A DNA stretch of 64,000 nucleotides from Ovis canadensis. Taxonomy: Eukaryota; Chordata; Mammalia; Artiodactyla; Bovidae. A model generated the notes under the pieces. It made no database searches and was not told the DNA's origin. It saw nothing but the letters and a program-made list of their open reading frames with translations. Shown one piece after another: positions 45,430 through 57,357 of this stretch (position 1 is its first letter; each line of letters opens with the position of its first letter). The stretch is taken from NCBI RefSeq assembly GCF_042477335.2, contig NC_091245.1:118392501-118456500 (forward strand), given 5' to 3'. The position numbers and the translations under genes were made by a program.

Positions 45430-45560
45430 ATTTATGATGTACCCACCCCGCCCACATTTTCCAGTCAATGGGCCAGGTACTAGGGGCACAGAGATGAATC
45501 AGGTGCAGTCCCTGATCTCAAGGAGCTCTCAGTTTAATCAAAGCAACAGACACAGAAACA
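45430..45560. repeat. Old mammal-wide repeat, family unassigned
   Basis: The stretch atgggccaggtactaggggc, agatgaatcaggtgcagtcc, aaggagctctcagtttaatc follows a widespread ancient repeat pattern. It lies in RXRG intron 7. I could not name the family securely. Confidence 0.45.
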
Positions 45561-46181
45561 GCACATAGCAACAACGCCAAGGCAGTGACCGACATAATCA
45601 GAGTCCCAGGAGGAGGCAGGGAACTCAGAGAGGGGGCTGCAAAAGCAGCCGAGAGGTTTTGGAAATTGGTAGAAATGCAACAGGCAAAGCAGGCTTTTCT
45701 GGAAGAGCGCAGCAGAGGATGGTGTTCACTGACACAGTAGAAATCTCCAGGCACCATCAAGAGGACTAAGTTCACTGAAGACCACGTGCGGAACATGTTG
45801 TGGGAAAAGGCAGGGAAGGAGTAGAGACATCTTAGATCGACATGCATATGGCCCTGGAAGATTGTTTATGTTGGGGTTGGAAAGGGGCCACAGGTCCCCA
45901 GCACTAAGCTCACCCTTCCTTTTCCTAGTGCGTCTCCATCCTGTCACCCCAAGCCATTCATCTCTACTCCTTTCTCATCTCCTTAAATCACCTGGCTTAA
46001 TTTCCCTGAGGGCACAGAATCCCAGGCTGAGGCCATTGCTCCCTCAGCAGGCTTGCCCCAGAGAGATGGAGGGTCCAGCAAAAAGCCTAGCTCATCTTTC
46101 CTGAACTTCTAAAGTCAGATTCTAAGCCTTCATTCCTGTTCCAGCCCTCTCGGATAAGCAGTTCAAATTCCCCACCCCTAC

Positions 46182-46358
46182 TCATTCAGTCATGTCCAAC
46201 TCCAGAGACTGTAGCCCGCCAGGCTCCTGTGTCCATGGGATTCTCCAGGCAAGACTACTGGAGTGGGTTGCCATTTCCTTCTCCAAGGGATGTTCCTGAC
46301 CCAGGAACTGTACCCAGGTCTCCTGCATTGCAGGCAGATTCTTTGCCGACGGAGAAAC
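46182..46358 (-). mobile_element. Bov-tA SINE in RXRG intron 7
   Basis: SINE in the same orientation as the gene (plus strand: ttcagtcatgtccaactcc ... cattgcaggcagattctttg). It lacks the full 5' head. No clear TSD was seen. Confidence 0.87.
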
Positions 46359-46592
46359 AGAGGAAGCCAGTCTTACTAGGTGATGTTAGTAACACTGTCT
46401 CTTCCTTGGAAACCGATAGGTTTTCATCTGCCAGTAACTCTGCTGGCCTCTGACTGGCTCTGTCTCCTTGAATCAACATTTCTTTTAATCACTTTCTCAT
46501 TTCCCAGGTTTATGCTTTCATGTGCTTAATGGTCTCTGCTTCCAGCCATATATGTACAGCTGCTTGAGCTATCCATTCTAAACACAGACATG

Positions 46593-46626
46593 CACACACA
46601 AATACACACACACACACACACACACA
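46593..46626. repeat. (CA)n microsatellite next to the exon 7 donor
   Basis: Uninterrupted ACAC... at 46604-46626 (23 nt), preceded by an interrupted block from 46593. In RXRG pre-mRNA it reads as (UG)11, starting 23 nt after the last base of exon 7. Confidence 0.95.
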
Positions 46627-46649
46627 TGCTGGAAGCAGAAGAGAGCCAC

Positions 46650-46782
46650 CTGTCAAAGATGGAGCCAACCCCAGCGCTGTGGGCACTGCTTCGGTGGACG
46701 TGTAATCCCGTGGCCAGAAGGATGCCATCCTGCACAGAAACCGAGCGGTGGGAAAAGGAGGCGATCAGCAGCTCATTCCACC
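46650..46782 (-). CDS. RXRG: RXRG exon 7: ligand-binding domain core
   Basis: Residues 306-348 with split codons Gly305 (G|GG) and Arg349 (AG|A); 133 nt. Acceptor CCTTGCAG|GGTGG, donor GACAG|GTGGCT. The donor has GTGGCT rather than the consensus GTAAGT, so it looks weak. It encodes [40 protein letters not shown] and IFD, which form helix 5, the beta-turn and helices 6-7 lining the ligand pocket. A UG repeat lies 23 nt into the following intron. Sequence is as expected for RXR gamma. Confidence 0.97.
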
Positions 46783-48040
46783 CTGCAAGGATAAGGAGGT
46801 GGCCTTGAGGGAAACCTGACTGCACTCTCGCTTCATGGATAGTCATCCAAGGCATGTATTATTATCCTTTGGAATAAAAATAGAATCAGAAAACCAGTTC
46901 CAGACAATACTGCTAATTAGTGAAGAAACAAATGATACGACTGGGTTCTCCTGACTTGGGGCTATGCCCATCCCTCAGTCTCCCCCTATGCTGCCTAGAA
47001 TGGCAGCTTGAGAACAAGGACTCTTTATTCCCCAGTCCATCAACAGACATGGATCAAACACTTAACAGGTAATAGTCACGATGTTAGCTGCCGTGGTGGA
47101 TAAAGCAAGCATACCTTGCAGTCTCTGCCCCCAGGACCTGACAACCTAGTTTTATTTCTTTGGCATTGTCTAGTATCACCCAGCATGGCATGAAGCTTTC
47201 CATCGACACTCAGGGATCGCTCATTATTTGATAGGAATGAAATGAGTGCACTGGCTTCCAAGGCTCAGCCAATCTTCATGAAATTTCTCTGCTGGCTCCG
47301 TGACACAGAGGAGCTTTGACGTATGTCAACTGCAGTGTCCCAGAAATGGGAGGGGAGAGAGGTTACAACACGTAGAATATTAAAATAGGAAGGGACCCTG
47401 GAATCCACCTAGTACCAGTCTGAGCAAAATCTTTGGCTTCCCTTAGTTCGTCTGTGAAATGGAATATCTCTATTTTCCAATTTCATAATAATAATGAGGC
47501 AGAGCTTCAGATTGGCTTCAGTAAAAACTATTTAACTCTCCTCAAAAATTAAATGCAAATTATAAAGGCTATGTAAAATTTACATGGAAAAATAGTTCTT
47601 TCCTGGTCACTCTAAGGATTCTAGGAAGCAGTTAAAGAAGCCCAACGGACAAAAAAGTCTCTGCTTCTTACTAACTTCCCTCTTTTTTAATTTTTATGTG
47701 TGTGTTTAAAAGTTATTTTTCTCTGATAATAAAATGCATGTAGAAACTAATACAAATTTCATTGTGTAAAAAAATTTAAATATCAAAAAAGAAAAAGTCT
47801 TAGTCATCCATTAACAAATTGTTTTGTTTGGGAATGAAAAGTTTGGGAGAGGGCCATCTAAATTTAAGAGATTGTAAGTAATATAAAAAAGAACAATCTC
47901 ACGTAGGGTAATCCTGTCTCAACAAGATGTACCAGCTTGGATGGGTTCAACTCCATCAGGTCACTTGTTTTAGAATCCCAAGGGCAAAATGGCAACCCAC
48001 GTGCTTGTCCCAAGAAAAAAGGATCCTTAGTATCACTTAC

Positions 48041-48170
48041 CTGCCCGGAGCAGAATGACCTGGTCCTCCAAGGTGAGGTCAGAGAAATGGGGAATACGCT
48101 TGGCCCATTCAACGAGAGTAAAAAGCTGCTTATCAGCAGCATGACATATATTGGTGACAGGGTCATTAGT
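48041..48170 (-). CDS. RXRG: RXRG exon 6: start of ligand-binding domain
   Basis: Residues 262-304 plus the first base of Gly305; 130 nt. Acceptor TTTTTTTAG|ACTAATG, donor CGGGCAG|GTAAGTG (near consensus). It encodes [40 protein letters not shown] and LRA: helices 3-5. These hold the coactivator-groove residues of the nuclear-receptor signature ([13 protein letters not shown]) and Arg303, equivalent to the arginine that binds the retinoid carboxylate in RXR alpha. Only 116 bp of intron separates it from exon 5. Confidence 0.97.
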
Positions 48171-48286
48171 CTAAAAAAAGAACAAAGTAATCTGAAGGGG
48201 CAGATTCTAAGACTCACACACATCCCTTGCCCATGTCTAGCCCCATCTAAGATACGGCAGCTGGATGGAGATCTAAGGCCACCTAC

Positions 48287-48447
48287 CGAATTCTCCGTGT
48301 TCATGTCACCATAGGATTCTGTCTTTGGTTCAACAGCAAGTTCAGCTTCCAGAATCCTCTCCACGGGCATATCTTCATGGCCGCTATTGGCACACTCTGC
48401 CTCACTCTCAGCCCGCTCCCGGCTTCTCTGCCTTTCTTCCTGCACAG
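48287..48447 (-). CDS. RXRG: RXRG exon 5: hinge region
   Basis: Residues 209-261 plus two bases of split Ala208 (G|CT); 161 nt. Acceptor CGCTGCCAG|CTGTG, donor GAATTCG|GTAGGTG. It encodes the C-terminal extension of the DNA-binding domain and the hinge: [53 protein letters not shown]. The VERILEAE stretch begins the ligand-binding domain (helix 1). It differs from the human sequence, as I remember it, at Asn228 (human Thr or Ser) and Thr258 (human Met), both in flexible segments. Confidence 0.96.
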
Positions 48448-48494
48448 CTGGCAGCGACAAGGATGTGCAGGTGTTACCATGTGCCCAGGACAAC

Positions 48495-48565
48495 AGTGGG
48501 AAATTTAGTTACCTCCCTAAGCCTCCATTTCCTCATCTGTAAAATGGGCACCATCATGGTAGTGA
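48495..48565 (-). repeat. MIR SINE fragment
   Basis: The phrase cctccatttcctcatctgtaa and the following aaatgggcacc are the classic MIR end. It lies in RXRG intron 4, close to exon 5. Confidence 0.7.
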
Positions 48566-49599
48566 ATCAGGACATTGTCCTTTTAACAAGAAAGCAGAGT
48601 TTTGCTTATGCCTCTGCAGAACTGTGGGGTTTTTAGTCCATATTCTTTCCAGTTCATAATGATGACCTCTCTAAGAAGTATTCATTTTAAGCTTTAATTA
48701 CCTCCAACTTTGCCCTTTCTTTAAATGAACCACTGTCTCCTCGCATGCAGTGTGCCATGTCCTTTCCCCACCTGCTACCTCTAATAAACTATGAGCACGC
48801 AATAGTTAAGCAACAAGCACATTACTCTAAAAACCCCCTCTGTCAGATCCTATGCGTCATCCTTGGCATTCACGTCCCATTAGGTCTGCCCCTAGTGCAC
48901 CAGCCTGAACACAACATCACCTGATCTGACTTGTCAGGGAAGATCTTTAGGGAGCCACGCGGGCATTTAGTAAGCAGAAGGGTGGAGGAATGTCACCTAG
49001 ATGACATTTCAGAATCAGTAGATGATTTAGAGGGTGAGGAAGGGTACACAGGCAGAGGGGGAGGCTGGAATTTTCTCAGATTCCCAAAACTTAGGGTTTT
49101 CATCTAGAACCTTCTGGGTCTGTGCATGAGAATATCAGCCAATATTCCCCAATTCTGTCCTCTTCACTGGGAGGACAGTCTCTATGAGGTTGGTTTCAAT
49201 TCTCTCAAAAGCTTTAGTTTTCATCTTATTCCCAGTAGCAATAAACAGAATTCAATATTAGCACACATCTTTTTAAATCCCAAGAATCAAGAAAAGTATA
49301 CTCTAAACAGTGGCTAAGCAGGACCTCAGGGATAACTCCTCCATCAGTGACTTCTACGTCTCATCCCCTCTCCTTCCCTCCCCGTCATCCACTTTCCCAG
49401 GCACCTCCTACTCTCTGAGGGCAGAAGGAGCTGCCGAGGCTGCAGCATGAACGGGGACTGGCTGCTGGACATTTAGTTTGTCACGCAAGGGATATTATCG
49501 ATCTGTCAAAGTAGGTCAGAAAAGAGTCTGCCTCACAGACACAGCTGATACATCACAGTCTCAAATAGAGACGCACCAGGAAGCCTCAAGATGAGAATA

Positions 49600-49735
49600 A
49601 TACTCAGGGGTTGAGAGGGAAGGAGGGTAGGAAGGAAGGAGTAAAGGAAGAAAAGGAAGAGAGTCTAAAGCAAGGGATTAAGAAAAAGAAGAAACAGGAG
49701 AGAAAGAGAACAAAGACGAGAAAATAGCAGAAGGG
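49600..49735. repeat. Purine-rich (GGAA/GAAA) low-complexity tract
   Basis: Nearly all A/G on the plus strand (ggaaggaagg, aaaggaagaaaaggaagaga). It lies in RXRG intron 4 and would be pyrimidine-rich in the transcript. Confidence 0.8.
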
Positions 49736-49754
49736 CAAAAATCATGTACTTGGA

Positions 49755-49915
49755 GTCAAATCTTTCTCAAAATGGGCCTGACCATTTCCTAGCTAGTAGC
49801 ATCAGACATGTTACTCAGCCTACAAAGCCTCAGCCTCCCTATATGTAAGGTGGGGCTTGTAGCACTTAACCTAGATTGTTTTCTGAAGATTAAACGAAGT
49901 AATAATTTAAAAGTT
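49755..49915 (-). repeat. MIR-like SINE fragment
   Basis: The sequence cagcctccctatatgtaagg and the flanking agacatgttactcagcctac follow the MIR pattern. In RXRG intron 4. Confidence 0.5.
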
Positions 49916-51559
49916 AAAAAAGTAGCGTTTTCCCTCCCCTTGGTCTCTCTTTACACTCTTGGACTCTGCTCTGGTCCTCTCTCTATCCTCTCTTTGGACC
50001 TCATCCTCTCTCTCCTTGTTTCTCTTTTCCCCTCATCCTTTCTTTCTGTTCATCCTGTTAGCCCTCATTCACTGACAACATACAGAAACTCTCATATGTG
50101 TTTTTATATTCAGTTGGATTTGCTGGTTAAAAAGTTGAATGCTTCTTGTATTAATTTTTTAAGATAGGTTAATGGGCTTCTATTTGTCTTAATTTGAAAA
50201 GATGGGGAAAGCAATAAAAGTTCCTTTTGTGGTGCTCAATTGATTTCTTCTATAGATTTGTAACACTCAAGGAAAATAACTTTCAAGCTTCAAAGAAAAT
50301 AACCTTGGCTTCAGGGAATTAGATCCTAATTCCAATCCTGTCATTAATTGAGTGATCTTTTTCTATTCATTTCTCTTTTTTTGTGCCATGAATCTTACTG
50401 TCGTCAATAGGAGTCCAGTATCTCTGGTTGAAGGACATTCTCTATGGACAGACATTTTGAGCTACTGCTACTCCATACATCAGGCTACATTTAGGGGACA
50501 GAGGGATCTAAAACAGGATTATTCTTGAGTCCAACATGTATCTGTTGAGATGTACTAAAATAGCCAAAATTTATCAAGCTCTTTCTCTATGTCAGAATTG
50601 CGCTCAACGTTTTTCATAGATCATATGTCATTTAACCCTCTGAAGAGCTATCAACCACAGAGAAGTTAGGTGACCTGCCCAAGATCACAGGGCTAGAAAA
50701 TGATGAAGTCATCATTGTAGATAGACCTAGGCTGGCGGTCTGAGCCTACCTCTAACCCCTCTTTACTACCTCCAAAGCTGTAGGCTGATTGGCTTAATAA
50801 ACCCACAAGGATATCAAATGCTGCCTAAATTGCCTCAAAATAATCCATTCTCTTACTACCCAAACCACATCATATGACCCCAAATTGTGGAAACAGACTA
50901 CCCCAGAACCCTGACTGTTTGGTGGCCTGGATGCCAGAGGGTCCCAGTCATACAGCAGCTCTGCCATTAGCTTGCTATGTAAGCTTAGGCAAGACTCTAG
51001 CCTCTCAGAACTCCCGCTTCTTCTTTCAGAAAATATATGTGTTACATCGGACAATAGCAAATGTCCATTTCAGCTTCACCCCAGTATGTACCCTGATCCC
51101 AGACAGGTGAATTCTGAGCCAACCTCAGTTTTATCTCTTTCTATCTGTCCAACTCTCTAGTAACATAAATTCCATTGTATCACTCAGTTATCTGTTCCAG
51201 AATTTTATTATTCTTGTCCACAAGAAGGTGTATGAACTGAGCCCTAAATTTTGCAGACAAAGACCAGAAATGATAGTGGCAAAGGGAAGGCTGTCCAGTC
51301 ACTTTTAAAAAGTGACATTTCATATAGTGGGATGAGGAATTGATTCATTTCTTTGCCTTCTCTTTGTCAGGGTAAATAGTATGAATTCCTTTAGTAACTT
51401 CCCAAACAGCCCTTTTCCACTCCTAATTTTTAACGATTCAGCGTTTCATCACTCTTGTTTCACCACATTATTTTTTTTAATTCAGGAACCAAAACTGGAC
51501 CCAATTTTCTAATAATGAATCAGAATACTAGGTGTAAAAGAATCTAGAGCCTATTATAC

Positions 51560-51970
51560 AGAGTAAGTCAGAGAGAAAAGGACAAATACCATATATTAAC
51601 GCACATATATGGGATCGAGAAAGATGGTACCAACGATCCTACATGCAGGCAGCAAAGGAGACACAGACAAAGAACAGACTTTGGGACTCAGTGGGGGAAG
51701 AGCGTGGAATGCTTTGCGAGAACAGCATTGAAACGTATACATCACCATGTGAAAACAGATGATCAGTGCAAGTTTGATGCATGAAACAGGGCATCCAAAG
51801 TCAGTGCTCTGGGATAACACAGAGGAACAGGGTGGGGAGGGAGGTGGCAGGAGGGTTCAGGATGGGGGGTACATATGTATACCTATGGCCAATTCATGCT
51901 GATGTATGGCAAAAACCATCACAATATTGGAAAGTAATTATCCTCCAATTAAAAGAAATAATTTTTTTTA
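51560..51970 (+). repeat. L1 3' end, 5'-truncated, in intron 4
   Basis: Sense L1 3' UTR antisense to RXRG: gtcagagagaaaaggacaaa, gggactcagtgggggaagag, gtatacatcaccatgtgaaa, ggagggaggtggcaggaggg, ctccaattaaaagaaataat. It is a relative of the copy at 7597-7905. Confidence 0.85.
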
Positions 51971-52484
51971 GAAAAAGGACAGCCCAGGCTGTTATAATCC
52001 ACATGTCCCTGTTTGACTTACTTTTTTAAAATAAAGAATCATATTTCCCATAGTTTTCTCCGTGAACCACACTGACCCTAATTGAGCCGGAAATATTTAG
52101 GTTGAGTTTTGAGAGACAGAATTAGACTGTGAAGCAACAGAATCAAATATAGGTGATTCTCAGTCATTAGTAATCACACTCTATGCTTATAGGAGACACA
52201 CTTTGGGGTCATTAATTTAATTTTTTGGCTATCACAGTGGTGGAAGCTACAAAGAGTGAGTTACCAATTCTATCCTGGTGAAGAGAAGACAGTCTCTACC
52301 ATCTGATTTTTCGCATCACATGTTCCAGTCTAGAAAATCGTTGACCCCTCTACAGCAAGTATGACACAAACATAAAGTAGACACCCAGTTAATACATGAT
52401 GAATGAATGACTGAGCAAATGGATCATTTAGAAGCACCTGAATTACTAAAACATCTGACTCCAATATTTAGTTCAAACCACTCA

Positions 52485-53040
52485 TTCATTCTCTCAACAA
52501 ATATTTCCTAAATATCTCCTATGTGCTAGTCCCTGGTGATACAGCAGTAGGGGGTAGGGAGGCAGGAAAAATACCCCTGCCTTTTTGGAGACAGGCAGTA
52601 GACAAAATTTAAATATGTGTCAGATAGTAATAAATGCTATAGGAAATAAACTGGGAAGTATTAGGGGCGGTTGATGTGATATGAGTCAGTCTAGTCAGGC
52701 AAAACTTCAAGAAGTTGACAAGCAAAGATACAAAGGAGAAGTGAGCCACACAGACACCCGGGAGAGGGCAGTCTGAGCAGACAGAATAGTAAGCGTAAAG
52801 CCCTGAGGCTGGAGCAGAAAGACAGGGGGTAGCCAGACCAGGTACAGACTTGAAGTCATAACCAGGATTCTGCCTTTTTTCTAAGTAAGAAGTGAAGGCA
52901 CTGGAGCGTTTTGGTGAAAGAAAGGCTTCTCCTGACCCACTTGTTCAAAGACTCACTCTGGTTGCTTTGATAAGGAGAGACTGAAGGAAGATAAAGACGG
53001 AAGCAGGCAAACTTCTTAGGAGGCTATTTGTATTACTACA
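52485..53040 (+). repeat. Old mammal-wide repeat, family unassigned
   Basis: A long run matching the order of a common ancient repeat: tcctatgtgctagtccctgg, ataaatgctataggaaataa, gtaaagccctgaggctggag, actcactctggttgctttga. It ends near an A17 run at 53040. It lies in RXRG intron 4. Confidence 0.5.
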
Positions 53041-53493
53041 AAAAAAAAAAAAAAACCCAAACAAACAAAAAAACAGTGGCTTGGCAATAACAGTAAAAAT
53101 GGTGAGACACAGAAAGATTCTTAACACATTTTGAGAAAGAGACAAGATTTCCTCACCCATTGAATGTGGTGCATGAAAAAAAAAAAGAGGTGTTAAATGG
53201 CTTTTGATCTGAGTAGCTGAAAAATGGCTATTTCCTAAAATGGGGAGAACCATATGATGAACAGGCTGAGAGGGCAGGTTTGGGTCTGTTAATTTGAGAC
53301 TCTTGATAGATAACAGAGTGAGAGTCCATCCTTAGTTCCATAGTTGCTTCTTGCCCTGGTAGGAGAACAGATGTGAGATGAGCTCTGAGCTGGAAGTAAG
53401 AAGTTCCAGTCTCTGTTTATCACCTATCCTTGGGACCTTGGGAAACTCTCTCCACCAATCCAAGTCTATTTCCTCAGCTATAGAATGGCTAGG

Positions 53494-53650
53494 TAAAGAA
53501 GCTGCCTGCAATGCAGGAGACCCAGGTCCAATCCCTGTGTTGGGAAGATCCCCTGGAGAAGGGAATGGCTACCCACACCAGTATTCTTGCCTGGAGAATT
53601 TCATGGACAGAAGAGTTGGATACAAGTCAGTGACTAACACTTTCACTTTC
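53494..53650 (+). mobile_element. Bov-tA SINE with 12-bp TSD in intron 4
   Basis: The head is truncated (starts taaagaagctgcctgcaatg) and the tail ends in tttcactttc. TSD agaatggctagg (53482-53493) against agaatggttagg (53651-53662), 11 of 12 matching. It is antisense to RXRG. Confidence 0.9.
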
Positions 53651-54588
53651 AGAATGGTTAGGGTTACTAAGTTATTCTTAAGGGCCACCTCCATCCCAAA
53701 CATTCTAAGAGTGCCATTTTTTCCTTGCTGGTAGGATTCTTTCCTATAAAAGGTCCAAACCCTTTTTCCACCGGTCCTTTTAGCCAGCTTCCCCTCTCCT
53801 CATAGAAGAGAAGTTCTTTAAGAATAAAGAGTCACCTGGGAGAGACAAAAAAAACACTTTGTTCCCATTTCTGAGAGGCTCTTGACTCTTGAATCTATTA
53901 AGATTTACCATTTACACCCTGTACCTCTTGAGTTCACTAGCTAATTAACTTCTTGATTTGATTTATTTGTGTTACTTAATGGAAAGAATTTTTGATCTTG
54001 TAAATAAACAGAAAGCATGCTCAGACTTTTTTTCCCTACGACAACCCAGCTAACCTACTCTGTAAATTTGAAAGACGTAACATTTTAAAAGTACACAATG
54101 ATGATCCCTCTGAATGAGAAGGCTGTCTGATTATTGGTAATGCCAATAATCCCCAAAGACTTTGGAATACACCAATCTCAGAGGATTTATAGCAAACCAA
54201 GGTTATAAAAGCCCAGAGAGATTAATTAAACCAGCAGGCTTCCCCAGGGTGAGGATTAGAGGGGAGAGTCAGCTGTGCCCAGAAGGTCAGTCTGATGCTC
54301 CATGGGGGCCAGCACCCTGAGACCTCAGCTCTAACACTGCCTGGATATTGGAAGAGGAAGAGAGTGGGTCCTGTGTGGACCATCATCTGAGGTCCAGGAC
54401 GGGTGAGAATGGTGAAGGAAGATGCTCCTGCTCGCTTTGCTTAGGGATACACACTTACCAGGGCAGGAGGCCTCCGATTGCAGCACTTGAGAAATCATGG
54501 TTCCCAAAGTCATTCCCTCCTCTGCCTCAAACTTGTTCACACAGTCCAGCCTAGCAGGACTCTTTCCTATGTCTTGCACTTGCTTCTA

Positions 54589-54867
<279 letters not shown>

Positions 54868-55587
54868 TCAAAAGAATCTCTTGGCTCTTCCTGGAAAAAC
54901 TAGCACATCACCTCGGCAATGGGAACAAAAGCAAAGACTGACTAGCGGAGAATGCAGGCTTGATGACAGGAACCACACCAAGGCAGAGGAAATATGCCCT
55001 TTCTTGTGTCTCCCCTCTAGAAGTAATTCTCTGGAATCACTAATTCCAGGGAATGTTATTAAAACAGTCCTGACCTAAGACTTCGCTTCCATTTATTTAA
55101 CAGGTCATTTCTTATGTTTAGTTAAGCAAAATGTTCTGCCTTCATTCAAGACATTAGTGTTCATAAAAAATTAAAATATCTACGACTGTTGTGTATTATC
55201 TAGCAGGGAAATAACCTCAGTCTCACTCGTATTTCTCCATAACTGAAGTCCGAGGACTTAAGAATCTCTCTTTGAACTATTATCCTTTATCATAAACTAC
55301 GTACAAGAAACTAACTTATACATTTTTCAAATATTATTGCCTATCAGAGGAATAAACTGTTACATGATCTTTACGGCATTGCATGACATGTAATCTTGAA
55401 ATGTGACATAGAGATCTTACGGAAGCTGCTTTTACTTGATCCAGGATAATCTGTTACCTCTTTCATTGCCCTTATTACCTGTTCCACACATCCAGTTTTC
55501 CATGACCCCAGCCAAGGATGGCTGATTTGTGTCAGGAGAGCCACCTCACACAGGACCACACAGGCATCAAGAATCAGTCACCATGGA

Positions 55588-55776
55588 CTTCCTGGGTGGT
55601 CTGGTGGCTTACGACTCTACTCGGAAAGCAAGGGGCCCGGGCGGGTTCAATACTTGGTCAGGGAGCTAGATCCCATATGCTGCAACTAAAAAAGATCCTG
55701 CATACCACAACTAAAAGGATCCCACGTGCCCAATTAAGACCCCACACAACCAAAGAAATAAATATTTTTAAAAAGG
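55588..55776 (+). mobile_element. CHR-type SINE in RXRG intron 3
   Basis: Head acttcctgggtggtctggtg, a tRNA-like box gggttcaatacttggtcag, then the body with tgctgcaactaaaaaagatc, cacgtgcccaattaag and an A-rich end. The pattern matches the tRNA-Glu-derived CHR family of cetaceans and ruminants. It is antisense to the gene. Confidence 0.8.
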
Positions 55777-56772
55777 AGTCTTTCTAGGTAGACGTCTTCC
55801 TAATACTACACACCAGGCAGCTGTGCTCAGTTGGTTGAAATTGTGAGACTTGAACAATATAATGAGACAAATTATGCAAAACAAATTTCTGTCTGATTCT
55901 TGAGTGTGACATGTGATGCAGTTTAGCTATAGACCTGATATGACTTTCTAATCTGGTGAATCTGAAGTCCCTGAGAACTAACCAATGTTAATATCTGGAT
56001 CCCAGGAGCTTATATTTCAGAGGAAGCCACTTTAAGGTGCAATGGTGGCTAGAGATAGCCTGCTTGATGAAGTTAGTCTGTGTCTAATCAGCTGACTGCA
56101 CCGATTTACTGAACTCATAGAATAACAAATAATGCTCTCAGCTCTGAAGTATTTGTCATTAAGAAACATGGGACCAACTTATCATTTCCATGGTTCTCCC
56201 ACACATGAATGAACCACCCAACTTCAATTAAACCATAGCAGAAAAACACTCTCTATCAGGGTGTGGCTGGAATTCTGTTGCTATGGCAATGGCCAAATCT
56301 GCCCAATTTGGGAACAGCTTTTTGAGAACAAGCAGACACTACCCATGTAGCTAAGCTCCAGGCACTGGGAACTTTCAATGGAGTGACATTTTGCAGTGAC
56401 TTTACCGGCAATAAAAAGCAGAGAAAATATTGTCAGCCATCATAGACAGACATAGAAATCTTCCTCATCTTCTCTTTCATCAAGTCAGAGATTCAATCAT
56501 CATCAAAACTGTTGAGATGGGGAGTAGAGGGGCAGGAATTTTGGAGAGGTAGGGAAAGAAGTCACGAAAGAAAGAATTTGGGCAAAAGTGGAAGAAGATA
56601 AAGAGAATAAAATCAGGGAAAACAATAATTTCCACCCAGGGAAACATGTTAAAAGCCTAGAAGGTTGTAGAGGGGAATTTGCTAAAATATCAAAGGATTT
56701 CTCTTTGTTGGAAACATTATAGATAACTTTTTTAGTTTTCACTGGTAACTTTCTAGTTCTCCCATATTTAGT

Positions 56773-56936
56773 ACATTAAGATATTATTTTTAGAACTATA
56801 AAAATAATTTTTTAATTAAAGAGACTCTAGATTGAAATACTTGGTCATCACAACATTAAAATATTATTTTTAGAATTAAAAAAATAATTATTTTAGTTAA
56901 AGAGACTCTAGATTGAAATACTTGGTCATCACAACC
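56773..56936. repeat. 80-bp direct tandem duplication, RXRG intron 3
   Basis: The unit beginning acattaagatattattttta at 56773 recurs from 56853 as acattaaaatattattttta. The last 40 bases of each unit (aaagagactctagattgaaa, then tacttggtcatcacaac) are identical, and the AT-rich part differs at a few places. Period is 80-81. It is 277 bp from the exon 3 donor. Confidence 0.95.
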
Positions 56937-57212
56937 ATTTCTGTATCCCAGATACACACGCAACACAGTAATTCCAGGGAAGCTTCCTGAAATGTTTCCT
57001 ATTAATCTATCTACCTAAAGTGAAATCACACTTTAAATTCATCAAGACTGTGGTGACAGAAATTTACAGCCTGGGCCCCAGCTTGGATCACCGTAAAGGA
57101 CTCTTTTTTTCTTCTTGGGTACAAAGGAGCCAAGTAGGAGGTAGAACAGGTGTCTCCGCTGGGACCTGCGTTGCATGGGGCTCTTGGGAGGGGTGTCTGC
57201 CTCTGTACGTAC

Positions 57213-57357
57213 CTGAGGATCTGTCCCCACAGATGGCACAGATGTGCTTAACCAGAGACCCGGGGCTGGTGGATGGGCAGTTCATGTGTCCAATGCCAGG
57301 AAGCCCTGGTAAGGGCTTGATGTCCTCTGAAATGCTGACACTGTTGACCACATTTAG
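57213..57357 (-). CDS. RXRG: RXRG exon 3: end of A/B region, first finger start
   Basis: Residues 100-147 plus the first base of Gly148; 145 nt, phase 0 at its start. Acceptor T16 GAAG|CTAAATG, donor TCCTCAG|GTACGT. It encodes [40 protein letters not shown] and AICGDRSS: the end of the activation domain and the first zinc ligands C139 and C142. Met124 (in GHMNC) is the start of the shorter human isoform that lacks the A/B domain. Against remembered human sequence it has Ile108 (Ser), His123 (Asn) and Cys126 (Tyr). The acceptor has A at -3 and a long uninterrupted T run, an atypical context. Confidence 0.96.

Noticed and set aside
47864..48493. 209-codon minus-strand open frame
   Set aside because: It is real RXRG exon 5 read through its donor into the short intron 5 and out of frame into exon 6; the splice junctions define the true product.
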